From: Halomonas sp.
GTDB taxonomy: Bacteria > Pseudomonadota > Gammaproteobacteria > Pseudomonadales > Halomonadaceae
Length of the DNA: 64,000 bases
Direction: 5' to 3'
Assembly (NCBI GenBank): GCA_018401555.1
Contig: JAGYKP010000080.1
Span: 82,655-146,654 of the forward strand
Shown one piece after another: positions 60,547-64,000 of the stretch. Each line of letters opens with the position of its first letter. Within the stretch, counting starts at the first letter, position 1. Under the pieces are notes generated by a model, which was given only the letters and a program-made list of their open reading frames with translations, did not search any database and was not told the origin of the DNA. A program made the position numbers and the translations under genes.

Positions 60547-63500
60547 ATGAGCGCCTCACCTCGCCCCCGGGACCGACCTGATCGACGGCGACGCCGTCGT
60601 CGAGGACGCCATCGCCACCGCGCGTCGCTGGCTCGACGCCGCCGACGACGTCGATCGGAGCGAGCGTCGCACCGCCGGAGCAGCTCGGGACGCTGCTCGC
60701 CGATGCGGCCAGTCTCGGCTGCCGCGGGGTTCGTCGACGCATGATGCGGGCCGAGTCCGACGCGGTCGCCGCGACCGCGCTGCAGCGGCTGGTCGCGGCG
60801 TCCGATGACGGAGCCGGCTTCCTCGGGCGGATCGACCGTCTGCTCCTCGGCGCCGGTGCGCTGCTCGCACCGAAGCTGCCTGCGATCGTCGTCCCGGCTG
60901 GCGCGCGTCGCCTGCGCCAGCTGGTCGGGCACCTCGTGCTCGATGCGACCCCGAAGGACCTCGCACCCCAGCTGGCCGGCGCACGCGACGCGGTCGGTGC
61001 CGCCCTGAACGTCAACCTCCTCGGGGAGGCGGTGCTGGGTGCCGCGGGAGCGCGCCGCCGCCGGCAGGCCACGACTCGACCTGATCGGCCGGGACGACGT
61101 GGACTACGTCTCGGTGAAGCTCTCCTCGATCGCGGCCCAGATCGTCACTCCGGGACCCGGAGGCCGCCGCCGACCGGATGCGCGGCCGAGCTCCGCCCGC
61201 TGTGCCGGGCCGCGATGGCGTCGACCCCGCCGACGTTCGTCAACCTCGACGTGGGAGGGAGTACCGGGACCTCGACCTGACCATCGAGGTAGCCCACCCG
61301 GGTCCTCGCGGAGGACGAGTTCCTCCCGCTGCGGGCCGGCATCGTGCTCCAGGCCTACCTGCCGGACGCGCACGACGCGCTCGTGGTGCTCCTGGACTTC
61401 GCCACGCAGCGTCGCGTCGCCGTGGCGGCGCGAGGGGACGTCGGCGGATCCGCCTCGTCAAGCGGGGCGAACCTCTCGATGGAGCACGTGGAGGCGCAGC
61501 TGCGCGGGTGGGAGGCCGCCCCGTACCCGTCGAAGCCGGAAGGAGACGGACGCGAGCTACAAGCGGTTGCGTGGACGTGGCGCTCGACCCGGCACGGCTC
61601 GCCGGCGCGCGCATCGGACTCGCGAGCCACAACCTGCCCGACGTCGCGTGGGCCGGTCCCGAGCTCGCACGGGCTCGGGGCGTCATGGAACGCCTGGATG
61701 TCGAGATGCTGCAGGGCATATGGCACCCGGGTCCGCGAGGACGGTCCGGCTTGGGAGACGGGCGGCCTGCTGGCTGTACACGCCCGTCAGTCGACCCGAC
61801 CGACTTCGACGTTGGCGATCTCCTACCTCGTCCGCCGGCTCGAGGAGGTCGCCAGTCCGGACAACTTCCCGCGTGCCTTCCTCGCGATGGCTGACGACCC
61901 GCGACGCTTCGACGCGGGAGGTGGCGCGGTTCCGCGCGGCCGTCGCCGATCAGCCGCACCGTCGCGTCCGGCGCGCGGCGCACCCGCGGACCGGCGCGAC
62001 CCTGCGACCGATCCCGGTGCGCTCCCGGACGAGCACGTCGCCGACGTTCGTGAACGAACCGGACACCGATCCCGCGTCGCGCGCGAACCGTGCCTGGGCG
62101 CGTGAGGTGGTCGCAGCGGCGCCTGCCGCCGGCCCCGCGCGCACCTGTCGTGACCGACACGGCGGAGGTCGACCGTGTCGTGGCCCGCGCAGGGAGCTTC
62201 GCGGGCGAGCGCTGGCGCGCCGATGCCGTGGCGGTCGAGCGCCGCGAGGCATGCTGCGGCGGACCGCCGACGCGATCGCGGCGCGACGCGGCGAGCTCAT
62301 CTACCGCGATGCTGCACGAGGGTGGGTAGCAGGCGATCGGTGGGGCCGATCCCGGGGTGAGCAGGCCCATCGACCGCGCGCTACTACGCGGACCGTGCGG
62401 TCGATCTCGAACGCGTGGACGGCGCGACGTTCCGTCCGCACCGCCTCGTCGCTCGTCGTGCCGCCGTGGTGGAACTTCCCGGTCGCGATGCCCAGGCGGC
62501 GGTGCGCTCTGCCGCCCTCGCCGCCGGGTCGGCGACGATGCTGAAGCCGGCGGCCCGAGACGCCCCGATGCGCGGAGATCGTGGCGGAGGCCGCCTCGGG
62601 AGGCGGGCATCGATGCGACCTGTTCGCGTTCCTCCGGGTCCCGGACGACGCCATGGGACGCCACCTCGTGACGCACCCGGACCGTCGACGCCGTGATCCT
62701 GACGGAGCAGCGTTTCGAGACGGCACGCCTGTTCCGCGCCTGGCGGCCCGACCTGCGGCTGCTCGGGCAGGAGACGTCGGGGAAGAACGCGCTGATGCGT
62801 CACGCCGTCCGCCGGCCTCGACCTCGCGGTCGCGGACCTGGTGCGCAGCGCGTTCGGTCACGCGGGACAGAAGTGCTCCGCCGCCTCGCTCGCGTGATCA
62901 CTCGTCGGGGACGGGTCGCCACCTCGCGCCGGTTCCTCGACCAGCTGGTCGATGCTGACGGCCACGCTCGCCGCCGGCCCGGCGATGCGACCCTCGGCGC
63001 CAGCTCAACCGGCTGATCGGGCCACCGCGGGCCCCAGCTCGCACGGCACCTGCACAGAGCTCGACGACGGTGAGTCGTGGCTCGCCGTCATCGAGCCGCG
63101 CTGCGTCGTCGACTCCGGTCGACGCAGCTGTGGGACCCGGGCATCAGCGTCGGCGTGCGGCCGGGCTCGCACCTCCACACCCCACTGCGCTTCGGCCCGG
63201 TCCTCGGCATCATGAGCGGCGGCGGACCCTCGACGAGGCGATCGGGCGTGGCAGAACGCGACCGGCTACGGCCTCACCCGGCGGATCCGCACGCTCGACC
63301 CGGACGAGGTCGCGCACTAGAAAGCCTGGATCACGTCAGGGAGTCGGCGACGCCTACGTCAACCGACACATCACGGGTGCGGATCGTCCAGCGGCAACCG
63401 TTCTCGGCGGTTGGAAAGCGCTCAGCGGTCGGGCCCGGGGCGAAGGCCGGCGGGTCGGCCTACGTCGCGGCGTTGGAGGGGAGTGGTCCGATGCGGCGGA

Positions 63501-64000
63501 GGTCGCCGGCGCCAGGAGTGACGACGCGCGCGGCTCCGCGCGCGTGCACGGGCGGAGAGGACGCCGTCGCGCGCGAGGGGCTGCTGCGCCGCTGGTCAGG
63601 CGCGAATCCGGGCTGGACGTCCGAGGCGAACGAGCTGCGGCACCGCCCTCGCGCGGGGTGCTCGTGCGTGTCGCCCGTGGCGCTCCGGACGCGCGAGCTC
63701 GCGCCCCGGGAGTGATGCGCTGCGGCCGACGCGGTCGACACGCCCGTGCAGGTCAGTGCTCGCACCGGACGCGTGGGTGGATGCCGCGGCGGTGGCCGCG
63801 GCGGCGGGTCGTGGTCGCGGCGCACGCTCCGGGCGTCGTCGTCGAGGAGGCGGCTGGGCTCGTCGATCGCCCGGCCGGGCTCCGGGCGGGTCTTGGTCCG
63901 TGTCCTCGGTACCGACGAGGGGCCGCTGCGCTGCGTGCCGCCTGCGAGGAGCTCGGGGTGCGGTGCGGACTGGAGGCGACGCCCACTGACGCCGGCACGA
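60547..64000 (+). pseudogene. putA: Bifunctional proline dehydrogenase/P5C dehydrogenase PutA, actinobacterial type, many frameshifts, runs off the window
   Basis: PutA oxidises proline to glutamate. The PRODH half is visible as ALQRLVAASDDGAGFLGRID, ALNVNLLGEAVLG, VDYVSVKLSSIAAQIVTPG, LQAYLPDAHDALVVLLDFAT and GARIGLASHNL. The P5C (ALDH) half shows FAGERWRADAVAVERREA, VVPPWWNFPVA, a catalytic Glu in ETSGKNAL, the catalytic Cys in FGHAGQKCSAASL and FGPVLGIM. A further C-terminal domain continues to the end. The pieces lie in all three frames, with a break roughly every 100-200 bases. The first codon may be the ATG at 60,547. High GC and this architecture point to an actinobacterium, perhaps Microbacteriaceae (weak guess). 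Confidence 0.82.

Noticed and set aside
59173..60744. A 523-codon plus-strand frame spanning ctaC and the AraC fragment
   Set aside because: Its left part is antisense to ctaC; only the right part matches AraC. It is an accidental read-through of the junction.
60180..64000. Transposon- or phage-mediated transfer of an actinobacterial putA island
   Set aside because: No transposase, integrase, terminal repeats or target duplication is seen; a false join explains the cut genes more simply.

Overview
The window has two unrelated parts joined inside a gene. Positions 1 to about 60,190 come from a gammaproteobacterium. Operon orders (ruvC-yebC-aspS-fmdB; thrS-infC-rpmI-rplT-pheS-pheT-ihfA; the ctaCDGE/SURF1/ctaAB cytochrome oxidase cluster), GC-rich codon use and protein sequences resembling Halomonas suggest Halomonadaceae (family moderately sure, genus a guess). 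From about 60,190 to the end the DNA is more GC-rich, carries an AraC-type DNA-binding fragment and a broken proline dehydrogenase/P5C dehydrogenase (PutA), and looks actinobacterial. The join cuts both ctaC and the AraC gene, so a chimeric assembly or read is more likely than real transfer.

Layout. 1-3,300: ruvC (partial), yebC, aspS and an fmdB zinc-ribbon gene, all minus. 3,456-6,317: a plus-strand trio of 2-hydroxyacid dehydrogenase, PfkB-type sugar kinase and nucleoside hydrolase, probably for nucleoside/ribose breakdown. 6,321-11,369: acylphosphatase, YihY membrane protein, NadM-Nudix, a HypT-like LysR regulator, cardiolipin synthase. 11,710-19,847: class I fumarase, uvrB, OsmC, a tiny ferredoxin-like protein, ygfZ, tatD and prfC. 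20,016-21,861: a RegB/RegA-type redox two-component pair. 22,047-28,291: 3-hydroxybutyrate dehydrogenase and the two-subunit 3-oxoacid CoA-transferase, which together turn 3-hydroxybutyrate into acetoacetyl-CoA, with a HybE-like protein, an inositol-phosphatase homologue, a glutaredoxin, a DUF1338-like protein and a LysR regulator. 28,379-32,525: acyltransferase, LysM/LytM lipoprotein, glycosyltransferase, PAP2 phosphatase, AlkB. 32,706-40,576: sodium:amino-acid symporter, gcvH, gcvP, LysR regulator, ppnN. 40,623-49,066: small membrane protein, flavodoxin, DUF2788, then the translation operon ihfA to thrS. 49,341-52,391: OmpA-like lipoprotein, DUF2489, SLC13 transporter. 52,465-60,183: the heme-A/cytochrome c oxidase cluster.

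About 40 single-base frameshifts break otherwise intact conserved genes, many in G or C runs. This is the pattern of an unpolished long-read assembly, not of gene decay, so broken genes are annotated over their full span with the break positions given. The actinobacterial end is broken even more often.

Most of the window is core genome. I found no defence island, phage, CRISPR array, tRNA or rRNA. The items most worth a second look are the junction at about 60,190, a three-copy extragenic repeat family (961, 11,463, 18,127), a two-hairpin leader with a possible Phe-containing leader peptide before pheS, the SURF1/DUF2909 pair whose start codons share one CATG, an orphan HybE-like protein, and a SCO-like protein with a CxxxC motif in the oxidase cluster.
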